Shown: piece after piece, positions 32,940-42,196 of the stretch
Numbering within the stretch: the first letter of the stretch is position 1
How the letters are laid out: each line of letters opens with the position of its first letter
Source of the DNA: JAIBJN01 sp963825255
GTDB taxonomy: Bacteria > Actinomycetota > Thermoleophilia > Gaiellales > Gaiellaceae
Assembly: GCA_963825255.1 (NCBI GenBank)
Contig: CAWGSF010000009.1
Coordinates: 310,001 to 374,000 of the forward strand
Length of the DNA: 64,000 bases
Direction of reading: 5' to 3'
Notes under the pieces: model-generated
Database searches by the model: none
Told to the model about the DNA's origin: nothing
The model's input: the letters and a program-made list of their open reading frames with translations, nothing else
Translations under genes and position numbers: made by a program

Positions 32940-34570
32940 AGCGCGAGCCCCTCACGATCGGGGTCGCGGGCCTCGGCCCGTGGGGCGCGAACCTGCTCCG
33001 CAACTTCAACGAGCTGGCGCGCGTGGCGTGGGTCTGCGACGAGAGCGAGGAGCGGCTGGAGGTCGCGGCCACCAGGTACCCGGCCGCGCGCCCGACCACG
33101 AGCCTCGCCGATCTGCTCGCAGACGACGAGGTCGACGCCGTCGTCGTCGCGACGCCGGTGCCGACGCACGCGGCGCTCGCCCGCGAGGCGCTCGCGGCCG
33201 GCAAGCACGTCTTCGTGGAGAAGCCGATGGCGCTCTCGGCGGACGAGGCGGAGGGGCTCGTCGCGCTCGCCGAGGAGCGCGGCCTCGTGCTGATGCCCGG
33301 CCACCTGCTCCTCTACCACCCGGGCGTGGCGAAGCTGAAGGACATCATCGCCTCGGGCTCCCTCGGCGAGGTGCTCTACGTCTACGGCAACCGCCAGAAC
33401 CTGGGGACGATCCGGCGCGACGAGAACGCCCTGTGGAGCCTGGGCGTCCACGACCTCTCGGTCATCCTCCACCTCCTCGACGAGGAGCCGGCCGAGGTCT
33501 CGGCCCGCGGCGGATCCTTCCTCAAGGAGGGTGTCGAGGACGTCGTCTTCTGCTACCTCCGCTTCCCGTCCGGCGTCATCGCGCACATGCACCTCTCGTG
33601 GCTCGACCCGCACAAGATGCGGCGGATGACCGTCGTGGGCACCGACAAGATGGCCGTCTTCGACGACATGGAGCTCGACCGCAAGGTGACCGTGTACGAC
33701 AGCGCCGCCGAGCAGTCGCTCGGCACGTACGGGGAGTGGAGCACCCGCACCGGCGACATCCACAGCCCACGGGTGCCGAACGACGAGCCGCTGCGCCTCG
33801 AGTGCCGGCACTTCCTCGGGCTCGTCGCGGGCGAGGGCGAGCCGCTCGCCGCAGCCCGGGCAGGGCTGGCCGTCGTGCGCGCGCTCGAGCAGCTCCAGGC
33901 TCTCTCTCGAGCGGGAGCGGGTCTGAGCGCCACGATCGCCGAGAGCGCGGTCGTCTACCCGGGCACGGTCCTGGGCGACGGCGTCGTGATCGGGGACAAC
34001 GCCGTCGTCGGGAAGCCGCCGACGCTCGGGTCGCAGTCGACCACGAGCAGGGAGGCGCCGCCGCCGCTCGTCGTCGGGGACGGCGTGCGCATTCTCGCCT
34101 GCGCCGTCGTCTTCGCCGGGAGCAGGCTCGGCCGCGACGTCATCATCGGCGACCAGGCGTGCGTGCGCGAGCGCTGCGATCTGGGCGACAACGTCGTGGT
34201 CGGGCGAGGCTCGCTCGTCGAGAACGACGTCACCGTCGGCGCCCGGACGCGCATCCAGGCGAACGCCTACGTCACCTCCTACTCGACGCTCGAGGAGGAC
34301 GTCTTCATCGCGCCGGGCGTCGTGACGACGAACGACAACTTCATGGGACGCACCGAGGCGCGCCTCGAGGTCATGCGCGGCCCCACCGTCCGCCGCGGCG
34401 CCCGCGTCGGCGGCGGCGCAGTGCTCGTGCCCGGGGTCGAGATCGGGGAGGAGGCCTTCGTCGGTGCCGGGGCCGTCGTCATCCGCGACGTGCCTCCCCG
34501 GACCGTGGTCGTGGGCAACCCGGCGCGCGTGATCCGCGAGGTGCCGCCGGAAGAGCTGCTCGGCGCCTAG
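32927..34570 (+). CDS. Fused Gfo/Idh/MocA sugar 3-dehydrogenase and left-handed beta-helix N-acyltransferase (WbpB-WbpD-like)
   Basis: 547 residues, intact. N-terminal Gfo/Idh/MocA half (1-325): NAD motif GLGPWGANLLRN, the catalytic-region EKPMAL, and a C-terminal sheet domain. C-terminal half (from about 330) is a hexapeptide-repeat left-handed beta-helix (AVVYPGTVLGDGVVIGDNAVVG, VGAGAVVIRDVPPRTVVVGNPARVI) like WbpD/WlbB. In the UDP-2,3-diacetamido-uronic acid pathway these are two separate proteins acting before and after a PLP aminotransferase. Here they are one chain and the aminotransferase is not in the window. The fusion is seen directly; the pathway is inference. Confidence 0.86.
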   Translation: MEALEREPLTIGVAGLGPWGANLLRNFNELARVAWVCDESEERLEVAATRYPAARPTTSLADLLADDEVDAVVVATPVPTHAALAREALAAGKHVFVEKPMALSADEAEGLVALAEERGLVLMPGHLLLYHPGVAKLKDIIASGSLGEVLYVYGNRQNLGTIRRDENALWSLGVHDLSVILHLLDEEPAEVSARGGSFLKEGVEDVVFCYLRFPSGVIAHMHLSWLDPHKMRRMTVVGTDKMAVFDDMELDRKVTVYDSAAEQSLGTYGEWSTRTGDIHSPRVPNDEPLRLECRHFLGLVAGEGEPLAAARAGLAVVRALEQLQALSRAGAGLSATIAESAVVYPGTVLGDGVVIGDNAVVGKPPTLGSQSTTSREAPPPLVVGDGVRILACAVVFAGSRLGRDVIIGDQACVRERCDLGDNVVVGRGSLVENDVTVGARTRIQANAYVTSYSTLEEDVFIAPGVVTTNDNFMGRTEARLEVMRGPTVRRGARVGGGAVLVPGVEIGEEAFVGAGAVVIRDVPPRTVVVGNPARVIREVPPEELLGA

Positions 34571-34596
34571 AACTCATGTCGGAATGGGGGCCTCGT

Positions 34597-34705
34597 CGCC
34601 GGGGTGTCCTGGGCGAGTGCGAGGCAAGGACGCAGGGAGCGCTCGTATTCGAGAATACGGGCGCGACCGAGGACGCAGCATGGCGCCGTCCAGGGCAGCC
34701 CGGCG
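34597..34705. repeat. Long imperfect palindrome between convergent genes
   Basis: 109 bp. The arms begin CGCCGGGGTGTCCTGG and end CCAGGGCAGCCCGGCG, with a perfect core CGTATTC-GA-GAATACG at 34644-34659. The arms pair imperfectly over about 50 nt. It fills the gap between the end of the sugar operon (34570) and the end of the SpoIID-like gene (34708). Likely a bidirectional terminator or a dispersed palindromic element. Confidence 0.6.
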
Positions 34706-34707
34706 AC

Positions 34708-36135
34708 TCAGTGCTTCATTTCGAAAGGGGTTCTGAGCACCGCGCGGTTCGTCCCGCGGACGCGCACGCGAACCGGGGCCGTCGCCGACGGCGAAGAGAG
34801 GCGGAAGAAGGTCGTCACCTGCGGGCGGACCGAGACGTTCGCGCTCCCGTTGACGCTGCGGACGTTCGTCCAGGCCGACTCGCCGCTCCTCTTCCGCTGG
34901 AGGGTCGCCGAGCCGACGTTCCGGGCGAGCGCCGCGAGCGTCGCCTTCTGACCCTTGCCGATCGTCGTGCCGCCCGTGAGGCGGAGGACGCCGATCGTGA
35001 ACCAGGTCGAGCGGAGCCCGAGCGTCGAGCGGAACTGAGCGCCGGTGAAGTCGACCGGCCCGGGGTTCACGTGCACCTCGGAGACGCGGCTCGACGAGTT
35101 GCGCGAGACGTTGAGGTCGTTGAGGGCGGCGAGTCCGAGCGCGCGCCGCATCGCCGACCCGCGCCAGACGCAGTCACGTCCTGCGTTCGAGCAGTCGTCC
35201 TCGGCGTCCGTCGGTCCCCAGCGGTGGTGCGGCGAGATCGAGTCGAAGGGGTCGGGGACGCTCTTGAGGTACGGGAACGAGGTCTGGGGGGAGCCCCACT
35301 CGTCGGACACGGACGCCGTCTTGCCGCCCGAGGTGGAGAAGAAGAACGTCGAGGCGACCGCCCCGTTCGAGACGAGCACCTCGCCGGCTGTGCCCGCGAC
35401 CGCGTCGTTGGTCGGCGGCGTCTCGGCGTTGACGCCGCCGTAGACCTGGTCACGCGTGTCGGGGCAGAAGACCGTCCCCGTGCCCGGGAAGGAGCACTTG
35501 CCGCCGCCGGCCAGCGCGTAGGAGCGGGCCGCCACGGCCTGGGCGCGAAGCGCGGGCTGCGCCCACGAGCTCGGCATCTCCCTGGGGATGACACCACGCA
35601 CGTAGTTGTCGATGCCGAGGATGTTGAGCGTCCAGACCCGAGAGCCCGAGACGCGAAGGAGGATCTTGCCGCGGTAGGGAGCGCCGTTGAGCTCGAGGAA
35701 GGCGCCGTCCGGCACGAACGTCTTCGAGGCCGCGAACATCCGGGTCGAGCCGCCCATCACGAGCTTCAGCTTCCCGCCCGCGGTTGCGGTCGCCCTCCAC
35801 GTGCCGGCGGCGAGGTTCTGACCGCCGGCCGGCGTGAACGGCGCGGCCGATCCGATCCTGACCGAGGAGCGGCCCGGGGCGAGCAGTACCCTCATCGTCG
35901 TCGACGACCTCGCGTCGAAGGTCGTCCCCGGGTAGTAGTGGAACAGGATCTCCCGGTAGGTCTTGCCGTCCTTGGTGGCGAGGCCCTGCGCGCCGTACTG
36001 CGACATGCCGATGCCGTGGCCCCAGCCACGGCCCTTGACGACGAACGTCAGGGAAGGCTGCGCCGGCGCCGCGAGCACGAGCGCGCCGGCGAGAACGGTC
36101 GCGAGGACGACGAGTCGACGAGTCAGCCGCAGCAT
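34708..36135 (-). CDS. SpoIID/LytB-domain secreted protein
   Basis: 475 residues. Signal peptide (LTRRLVVLATVLAGALVLA, cut after APAQP), then KGRGWGHGIGMSQYGAQG, the SpoIID signature (NYVRGVIPREMPSSW, ALRAQAVAARSYAL), and TSGGKTASVSDEWG. The C-terminal 150 residues are beta-rich. SpoIID relatives bind and cut peptidoglycan glycan strands; outside spore-formers the family occurs in actinobacterial cell-wall loci. It starts 63 bp behind rmlB and is read in the same direction. Confidence 0.86.
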   Translation of the reverse strand: MLRLTRRLVVLATVLAGALVLAAPAQPSLTFVVKGRGWGHGIGMSQYGAQGLATKDGKTYREILFHYYPGTTFDARSSTTMRVLLAPGRSSVRIGSAAPFTPAGGQNLAAGTWRATATAGGKLKLVMGGSTRMFAASKTFVPDGAFLELNGAPYRGKILLRVSGSRVWTLNILGIDNYVRGVIPREMPSSWAQPALRAQAVAARSYALAGGGKCSFPGTGTVFCPDTRDQVYGGVNAETPPTNDAVAGTAGEVLVSNGAVASTFFFSTSGGKTASVSDEWGSPQTSFPYLKSVPDPFDSISPHHRWGPTDAEDDCSNAGRDCVWRGSAMRRALGLAALNDLNVSRNSSSRVSEVHVNPGPVDFTGAQFRSTLGLRSTWFTIGVLRLTGGTTIGKGQKATLAALARNVGSATLQRKRSGESAWTNVRSVNGSANVSVRPQVTTFFRLSSPSATAPVRVRVRGTNRAVLRTPFEMKH

Positions 36136-36197
36136 TGGACCCCTATCGGCATCCAGGGTACGGAAGCGCAGTAAGGAATGCGTGAAGGACCCGGCTC

Positions 36198-37185
36198 CTA
36201 GGCGAGCCGCTCGGCGTACTGGCGGCGGTAGTACTCCAGGTACTCGCCGGACTTGATCGGCTCCCACCAGGAGCGGTTGTCCCGGTACCAGGCGACGGTG
36301 TCGGCCAGCCCCTCGTCGAAGCCCTGCCTCGGCTCCCACCCGAGACCACGGAGCTTGGAGGTGTCGAGGGAGTAGCGGCGGTCGTGCCCCGGGCGGTCGG
36401 TGACGTGGCGGACGAGCGACCGCGTCGGCGCCGGTGAGCTCGACGATCCGCCGCGTGATCTCGATGTTCTCGCGCTCGTTCCCCGCGCCGACGTTGTAGA
36501 TCTCGCCGGGCGCCCCCTCGCGCAGCACGAACTCGATGCCCGCGCAGTGGTCCTCGACGTGGAGCCAGTCGCGCACCTGGCGGCCGTCGCCGTAGACGGG
36601 CAGCAGCTCGCCGTCGAGCGCGTTCGTGACGAAGAGCGGGACGAGCTTCTCCGGGTACTGGTTCGGCCCGTACGAGTTCGAGCCCCGCGTGATCGAGGCG
36701 TTCAACCCGAACGTCCGCACGTAGGCGGGGATGTGCAGGTCGCCCGCCGCCTTGGCGACGCTGTACGGGCTCGACGGGCTGACGGGATCCGTCTCCTTCG
36801 CCGACCCGCCCCGCTCGAGGTCGCCGTAGACCTCGTCGGTGGAGACCTGGACGAACCTGGCCCCCGTCCGGCGGACCTCCTCGAGGAGCACCTGCGTCCC
36901 GAAGAACTCGGTGCGCCCGAAGTCGGTGGCGCCCAGGATCGAGCGGTCGACGTGCGTCTCGGCCGCCAGGTTGACGATCGCCTTGCAGCCCTCCGCCGCG
37001 CGGGCGACGGCCTCGGGATCGGCGATGTCCCCGACCCGGAGGTCGCAGTCGACCCCGTCGAGGTTCTCCCGACGTCCCGAGTACGTGAGCTTGTCGAGCA
37101 CGACGACCTCCTCGCCGACGCCGACGAGGCGCTTGACGAGATGGCTGCCGATGAACCCGCAGCCGCCGGTGACGAGGATCCGCAC
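36198..37185 (-). CDS. rmlB: dTDP-glucose 4,6-dehydratase (one frameshift)
   Basis: About 328 residues. NAD motif GGCGFIGSH, LAAETHVDRSI, STDEVYGDL, and YSVAKAAGD with catalytic Tyr and Lys. Second step of dTDP-L-rhamnose synthesis. The frame breaks near 36425; in another frame the tail reads RYSLDTSKLRGLGWEP and ends at a TAG at 36200. Without the break noted, the first frame would run on into the SpoIID-like gene, which is an artefact. Ten bp behind rmlD. Confidence 0.9.
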
Positions 37186-37194
37186 GTTCTGATC

Positions 37195-38040
37195 CTAGAT
37201 GCGTCCGAGGCGGGCGAGGCATTCGCGCAGGCCTTCCCGCCAGTGGGGAAGCCGCGGCGCGCCGTCGCGCTCGCTGCGAAGGACCGAGTACGCCGGCCTC
37301 GGCGCGGGACGGCCCAGCTCCTGGCTCGAGATCGGCACGACGCGGCAGTCGAGTCCCGCCTCGGCGAAGATCGCCTCCGCGAACTCGGCCCAGGTGCAGT
37401 CCCCGTCCGCCGCGACGTGCCAGACGCCGTGCGGAAGCGCGACCAGGTCGCGCGTCGCGGCGGCGAGGTGACCGACGTAGGTGGGGCAGCCGCGCTGGTC
37501 GTCGACGACCCGGACCTCGTCGCGCTCCTCGCCGAGCCGCAGCATCGTGCGGACGAAGTTCGTGCCGGTCCAGCCGAAGAGCCACGAGCTGCGGACGATC
37601 CAGCCCTCCCGCACCTCCCGCTCCCCGAGGAGCTTCGTGCGCCCGTAGGCAGAGAGCGGGCCCGGCGCGTCCGACTCCACGTACGGCTCCACCTTGCGCC
37701 CGTCGAAGACGTAGTCGGTCGAGTAGTAGACGACCGGAGCCCCGAGCGCGGCGACGCGCGCGGTGCCCTCGGCGTTCACGCGGCGCGCGGCCGCCTCCTC
37801 CTCCTCGGCCCCGTCCACATCCGTCCACGCGGCGGCGTGGAGCACGAGCGAGGGCGCGTAGCCGAGCGTGATCGGCTCGGTCACGTCGAGCTCGGCGCGC
37901 GTGCGCGCGTCGGCGTCGGGGAAGGCCTCGCGGAGCGCCGTCCCGAGCTGGCCGCCGGCCCCGGTTAGGAGGACGCGTCCCGCTTCGACAGGATCGGGGA
38001 CTGCGTGCTCCAGAGGTGCTTGATCCTGGGGTCGTCCCAC
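37195..38040 (-). CDS. rmlD: dTDP-4-dehydrorhamnose reductase
   Basis: About 281 residues. RVLLTGAGGQLGTAL binds NAD(P)H; ELDVTEP, STDYVFDG, and SAYGRTKLLGE with the catalytic Tyr/Lys pair. Last step of dTDP-L-rhamnose synthesis. No start codon lies closer to the Rossmann motif, so the GTG at 38040 is used; it overlaps the end of rmlC by 76 bp. Confidence 0.88.
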   Translation of the reverse strand: MGRPQDQAPLEHAVPDPVEAGRVLLTGAGGQLGTALREAFPDADARTRAELDVTEPITLGYAPSLVLHAAAWTDVDGAEEEEAAARRVNAEGTARVAALGAPVVYYSTDYVFDGRKVEPYVESDAPGPLSAYGRTKLLGEREVREGWIVRSSWLFGWTGTNFVRTMLRLGEERDEVRVVDDQRGCPTYVGHLAAATRDLVALPHGVWHVAADGDCTWAEFAEAIFAEAGLDCRVVPISSQELGRPAPRPAYSVLRSERDGAPRLPHWREGLRECLARLGRI

Positions 38041-38426
38041 GGGATCCCGTGCTCGTCCGGGTCGGCCGGGTCGAACTCGCGGGTGACGTGGTAGCAGAAG
38101 ATGAGATCGGTGAGCGCCTCGAAGCCGTGGGCGTGATGGCCGGGCACGTAGATCGCCACGGGGTTCTCGTCCCCGATGTCCGCGGTGAAGACCTCGTCGG
38201 TCTCGCGGTCGAGGACCACGACCCGCGCGGTCCCGGTGAGGCAGACGAAGAGGTCGTCCTGGCCGCGCTCGTGGTAGTGGAGCCCGCGGATCACGCCCTG
38301 GCGGGAAAAGGACACGTTCGTCTGCACCGTGCGGTTTGGAAGCAGGCTCTCGCGCCGGATCTCCATCAGCCAGCCACGCTCGTCCCGGAAGGGCCGCAGC
38401 GGCAGGATCTCGAGACCAGGGATCAC
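37965..38426 (-). CDS. rmlC: dTDP-4-dehydrorhamnose 3,5-epimerase-like cupin
   Basis: 153 residues. Cupin with FRDERGWLMEI, VQTNVSFSRQGVIRGLHYH (in pieces), and a late DPDEHGIPWDDPRI. The catalytic His lies in GLHYHERGQDD; the family's usual HxQ is changed. GTG at 38426 overlaps the stop of the nucleotidyltransferase gene (GTGA). A shorter cupin than Salmonella RmlC, as is common in actinobacteria. Confidence 0.83.
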   Translation of the reverse strand: MIPGLEILPLRPFRDERGWLMEIRRESLLPNRTVQTNVSFSRQGVIRGLHYHERGQDDLFVCLTGTARVVVLDRETDEVFTADIGDENPVAIYVPGHHAHGFEALTDLIFCYHVTREFDPADPDEHGIPWDDPRIKHLWSTQSPILSKRDASS

Positions 38427-39226
38427 GAGAGCCTGTTCGCCCCGGTCTCGTCGACGAGGTTCCCGATCCGCGCCAGCGCCTCGTGCGTGCCCGCGTCGCG
38501 CCACCACCCGCGCACCCGCGCGCAGGTCAGCCGGCCCTGCTCGGCGTAGCTCCGATTGACGTCCGTGATCTCCAGCTCTCCCCGCGAGGACGGCGCCAGC
38601 CCGCGGATGATGTCGAAGACATCCTGCGGGAAGCAGTAGAGGCCGACGACCGCATCCTGCGAGGGCGGGGCCTCGTAGCGGGTGTCGACGACGCCCGCCT
38701 TCTCGACGACGTCCACGACGGCGCCACCGTCGTCGCCGTACACGACGACGCCGAAGCGCTCCGGGTCGGGGACCTCCTTCACGAAGATGAGCGCGCCGCT
38801 CGGCTCGTCGGCCCAGGCCCGGACGGCGTCCGCCTCGGCGTACTCGAAGATGTTGTCCCCGAGGCAGACGACGAGGCCTTCCCCGGCGGCGAAGGACTCG
38901 GCCATGCCGACGACCTGCGCGATGCCACCGGACTCGGTCTGCACCTTGTACGTGAGGTCGAGGTCGAACAGGGGCTCCTCGCCGTGCCGCTCCTTGACGC
39001 GGCCGTCGCCGAGGAGGTCGATGAAGTCTCCCGCGTGGGCCTGCCCTGTGACGATGAGCACGTCCCGGATGCCGAGGAGCTGCATCAGCTGGAGCGGGTA
39101 GTAGACCATCGGCCACCGCCCGACCGGGAGCAGGTGCTTGTTGGTGATCCGCGTCAGCTCCTGGAGGCGGGTGGCCTCCCCGCCGGCGCAGATCAGCCCG
39201 CGGGCACGTATCGGTTCGCCCTCCAT
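38423..39226 (-). CDS. rmlA: Glucose-1-phosphate thymidylyltransferase-like nucleotidyltransferase
   Basis: 267 residues. N-terminal GLICAGGEATRLQELTRITN and KHLLPVGRWPMVYYP; the usual GxGTRL reads GEATRL. VCLGDNIFEYAEADA, FVKEVPDPERFGVV and LEITDVNRSYAEQG follow. First step of dTDP-rhamnose synthesis, supported by position ahead of rmlC, rmlD and rmlB. The altered glycine leaves a small doubt about nucleotide preference. Confidence 0.83.
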   Translation of the reverse strand: MEGEPIRARGLICAGGEATRLQELTRITNKHLLPVGRWPMVYYPLQLMQLLGIRDVLIVTGQAHAGDFIDLLGDGRVKERHGEEPLFDLDLTYKVQTESGGIAQVVGMAESFAAGEGLVVCLGDNIFEYAEADAVRAWADEPSGALIFVKEVPDPERFGVVVYGDDGGAVVDVVEKAGVVDTRYEAPPSQDAVVGLYCFPQDVFDIIRGLAPSSRGELEITDVNRSYAEQGRLTCARVRGWWRDAGTHEALARIGNLVDETGANRLS

Positions 39227-39244
39227 GCTCGGCGGGATGCTATG

Positions 39245-39736
39245 TCACTCGTCGAGGGCGGTACGAAACGCGGTCTCGGCGTCGTCGCCGTAGACGGCGA
39301 AGACCACGTGCTCGAGCGATCGCGGGTCGTAGTCGCGAACGGCGGCGACCATGATCTCCGCGCATTCGGCGAGCGGAAAGCCCCCCACGCCGGTCCCGAA
39401 GGCGGGGAGGGCGAGCGAGCGGCACTCGAGCTCGTCGGCGACCTCGAGGCAGCGGCGCGTCGTCACTCTGACGAGGTCGGCGTCCGTCTGCAGGTCCTGT
39501 CCCATGACCGCGCCGTGGATCACGTGACGGGCGCGAAGGCGGCCACCGGTCGTGGCGACGGCGTCGCCGATCTCGATCGGCCCTTTCGCCATCGCCTCCC
39601 GCTCGATCTCCTCGCCCCCCGCCCGCTTGATCGCGCCGGCGACGCCCGCTCCCATCCAGAGATGGTTGTTGGCCGCGTTGGCGATCGCGTCGACGTCGAG
39701 CGAGGCGATGTCGCCCTCGACAACCTCGACCTGCAC
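39245..39736 (-). CDS. Macro-domain protein
   Basis: 163 residues, one macro domain: VVEGDIASLDVDAIANAANN, HLWMGAGVAGAIKRAGG, GDAVATTGGRL, HVIHGAV, and ALPAFGTGVGGFPL. Such proteins bind ADP-ribose or O-acetyl-ADP-ribose or remove ADP-ribose from targets. Complete catalytic Asn region and glycine loop. It lies 13 bp behind the MMPL gene and 18 bp ahead of rmlA on the same strand, so may be cotranscribed without a shared role. Confidence 0.9.
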   Translation of the reverse strand: MQVEVVEGDIASLDVDAIANAANNHLWMGAGVAGAIKRAGGEEIEREAMAKGPIEIGDAVATTGGRLRARHVIHGAVMGQDLQTDADLVRVTTRRCLEVADELECRSLALPAFGTGVGGFPLAECAEIMVAAVRDYDPRSLEHVVFAVYGDDAETAFRTALDE

Positions 39737-39749
39737 GCGGCGCAGCTTA

Positions 39750-41943
39750 CTAGCGGCCGGTCGGGCTGGGTGCCGGCGTCCGCGTCGCCTTCGGCGCGAG
39801 CGGAGACGGCTTCACCCGGAAGACCTTCGCGACGCCGGCGGGCAGCCACCAGTTCCAGCGTCCGAAGAGCGCCATCGCGCTCGGGACGAGCAGCGCCCGG
39901 ACGATGGTGACGTCGATGAGGATGGCCATCGCGAGGGTGAAGCCGAACTGCTGCAGGCCGACGAGCGAGCCGGCCACGAAGCCCATGAACGCGGCGAACA
40001 TGACCAGCCCGGCGGCGGTCACGATGCGCCCGGTCTTCGCGAGCCCCTGCGAGACGGCGTGGACGTTGTCGTGCGTCGCGTCCCACTCCTCGCGCATCCG
40101 GCTGACGAGGAACACCTCGTAGTCCATCGAGAGGCCGAACACCATCGCGAAGACGAAGACCGGGATCCAGCCCTCGATCTGGTCGAAGGAGATGAGCCCG
40201 AACCAGTCCGCGACGCCCCACTTGAAGAAGACGACGCTGAGGCCGTAGGCCGCCCCGATCGAGAGCAGGTTGAGGATGATCGCCTTGAGCGGGATCAGCA
40301 CCGACCGGAAAGCGCGCAGGAGCACGATGTACGTGAGCACGAGCACGCCGAGGATGAGCCAGGGGAAGGCCCCGTAGGTGAGGTCGAGGAAGTCCACGCC
40401 GCCCGGCGGCCCGCCGCCGGCGTAGACGGCGACGCCCTGCGGGAAGCCCGCCGCCGGGACGATCGTCGTCCCGCAGGCGGTCGACGAAGTGGAGCGCCGC
40501 CGGCGAGCCGTACTCGCTCCTCCCCGTCACCTGCACCTGGAGGTAGCGGCCCGGTCGGGTCGATGGACTGGGGGCTCTGGGGGTCGAACGTGATCGCGGC
40601 GACCTCCGGGTCCGCCTTCAGCCCCTGCTCGAGCCGTCCGAGCGCCGCCTGGACGCCGGGATCGTGCGGCGCCGCCGTCCTGGCCGGTGTCGATCGCGAT
40701 CTGCGTCGGGGCGAGCGCGCCCTCGCCGACCGCGTCGGAGATGATGTTGAGGCCCTGGACGCCCTCGAGGTCCTGCGGGATCCCCTTGTTCGAGCCCGGC
40801 CCCACCTCCATCGTCAGCACCGGGAGGGCGAGGATCACGAGGAAGGTCGCGGTGCCGGCGGCGAAGAGCGCGGGGCGGCGCATGATCTGGCGCGAGAGCT
40901 TGATCCAGAAGTTCGACTCCTGATCCTCGCGCCGCTCGACAACGCGCTTGGGGATGAGCCGCACGCGGTCGAGCTTCGCGGCGAGGAAGTAGAGCGAGCA
41001 CGGGCAGGAGCGTCACCGCGCAGACGACCGACACGAGCGGGATGACGAGGCCGCCGATCCCGAAGCCGCGCATGAACGGCAGCGGCATGAAGAGCATGAG
41101 AGCGAGCCCGATCGCCACCGCCGTCCCGGAGAAGACGACCGCGCGACCTGCCGTGGCCATCGTCCTGACGACGGCGTCCTCCTTCGAGTCGGCATTGGCC
41201 AGCTCCTCGCGGTAGCGGTACACGACGAGGAGCGAGTAGTCGATGGCGATCCCGAGCCCGATGAGCATGACCAGGTTCTGGAGGTAGGTGGTCAGCTCCA
41301 CGAAGTTGGCGAAGATCCAGATGATCCCCAGCGTGGTCGGGATCGCGGCCGCGGCGAAGACGAACGGGATCAGGAACGCGAGCGTCCCGAAGACGAAGAC
41401 GAGGATCAGGAGCGCGATCGGGATGGCGATGAAGAGCTCGCCCACCGTGAGGTCGTGGGCGAAGACCGGGTCGAGATCGTGCTCGATGGCGGCCTGTCCA
41501 GAGACGTAGACCTGGGCGCCGGGGATCGTGCCCGACCGCGGCGCGCATGTCGTCCGTGTAGCCCTTCGCGTCGGCCGGCTGAAGCCTCGAGACGATCCGC
41601 GCGCTGACGACGGAGTCCGAGACGGGCTGAACGCCGGCGACCTCGGACGTGGGGAGCACCTCGGAGGCTCGCTCCGCCGCGCGTCTGCACCTGGCGGAAG
41701 CAGCGTCTCCGCCGACCCGGGCGCGCCCTTGACGACGATCGTGAACGAGCCGTCCGACCGCTGGCCGAAGTGGTCATGGAGGATCTTCTCGGCCCGGGCG
41801 GTGTCGGTGCCCGGGAGCGTGAAGCGGTTGGTAAGCAGGTCGGCGAGCCCCGACATGGCGATGGCCGAGGCGACGAAGACGACCGCCCAGACCGCGACGA
41901 CGGCCCAGCGGTAGCGGATCATCCGCCGTGTCCAGCCCTCCAT
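39750..41943 (-). CDS. MMPL/RND-family membrane transporter (multiple frameshifts)
   Basis: About 725 residues when repaired. N-terminal helix after MEGWTRRMIRYRWAVVAVW; first loop; helices with LTTYLQNLVMLIGLGIAIDYSLLVVYRYREEL (in pieces), the MMPL signature; a second half with QIMRRPALFAAGTATFLVI and GLSMDYEVFLVSRMREEWD. The frame breaks about seven times (near 41700, 41535, 41005, 40680, 40560, 40450). The family exports lipids, siderophores or drugs. An inverted repeat sits 28 bp upstream of the start. Confidence 0.85.
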
Positions 41944-41970
41944 GAGCTCACCGTCCCAGATGTGAAGAGT

Positions 41971-41982
41971 TAGTGATCACTA
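41971..41982. promoter_or_regulatory. TetR-type palindromic operator upstream of the MMPL gene
   Basis: TAGTGATCACTA, a perfect 12-bp inverted repeat 28 bp before the MMPL start. AT-rich AGTGATCACT palindromes are typical TetR-family operators in front of MMPL exporters. No tetR gene lies next to it, so the repressor must be elsewhere. Confidence 0.6.
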
Positions 41983-42051
41983 GCATGACCACGCGCCCAC
42001 GCTAGCGCCGGCCTCCCGGCCTGTCAAAACCGACCTGAGAGCAGGGAGAAG

Positions 42052-42150
42052 CTACGCCTTGCGGGTCGCCCGCCTTGCGGCCTTCCGGGCCCGGATGGCC
42101 GGGGCGAGCCGGACGGCGGCGACCCAGACGTAGGCGAGGAACGCGGCCAC
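42052..42150 (-). CDS. Possible 32-residue membrane peptide
   Basis: GTG at 42150, then AAFLAYVWVAAVRLAPAIRA and a basic tail RKAARRATRKA to a TAG at 42052. A single hydrophobic helix with positive tail. No known family; may be chance in the gap between divergent genes. Confidence 0.28.
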   Translation of the reverse strand: MAAFLAYVWVAAVRLAPAIRARKAARRATRKA

Positions 42151-42184
42151 GACGCCGGCGACGGTGAGGACTGCGGCGCACGGC

Positions 42185-42190
42185 TACGAT
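42185..42190 (+). promoter_or_regulatory. Leaderless -10 box before hsp20-lon
   Basis: TACGAT ends 6 nt before the ATG at 42197. No heat-shock inverted repeat (CIRCE or HAIR) is seen nearby. Confidence 0.5.
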
Positions 42191-42196
42191 TGTCGC

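Noticed and set aside
32980..36174. 1,064-codon open frame across the sugar operon and the SpoIID-like gene
   Set aside because: It covers real genes on both strands in the wrong frame and has no recognisable domain.
34708..37185. A single RmlB-SpoIID fusion protein
   Set aside because: RmlB homology switches to another frame near 36425 and ends at TAG 36200; SpoIID has its own ATG and signal peptide at 36135. The joined frame is an artefact of the break.
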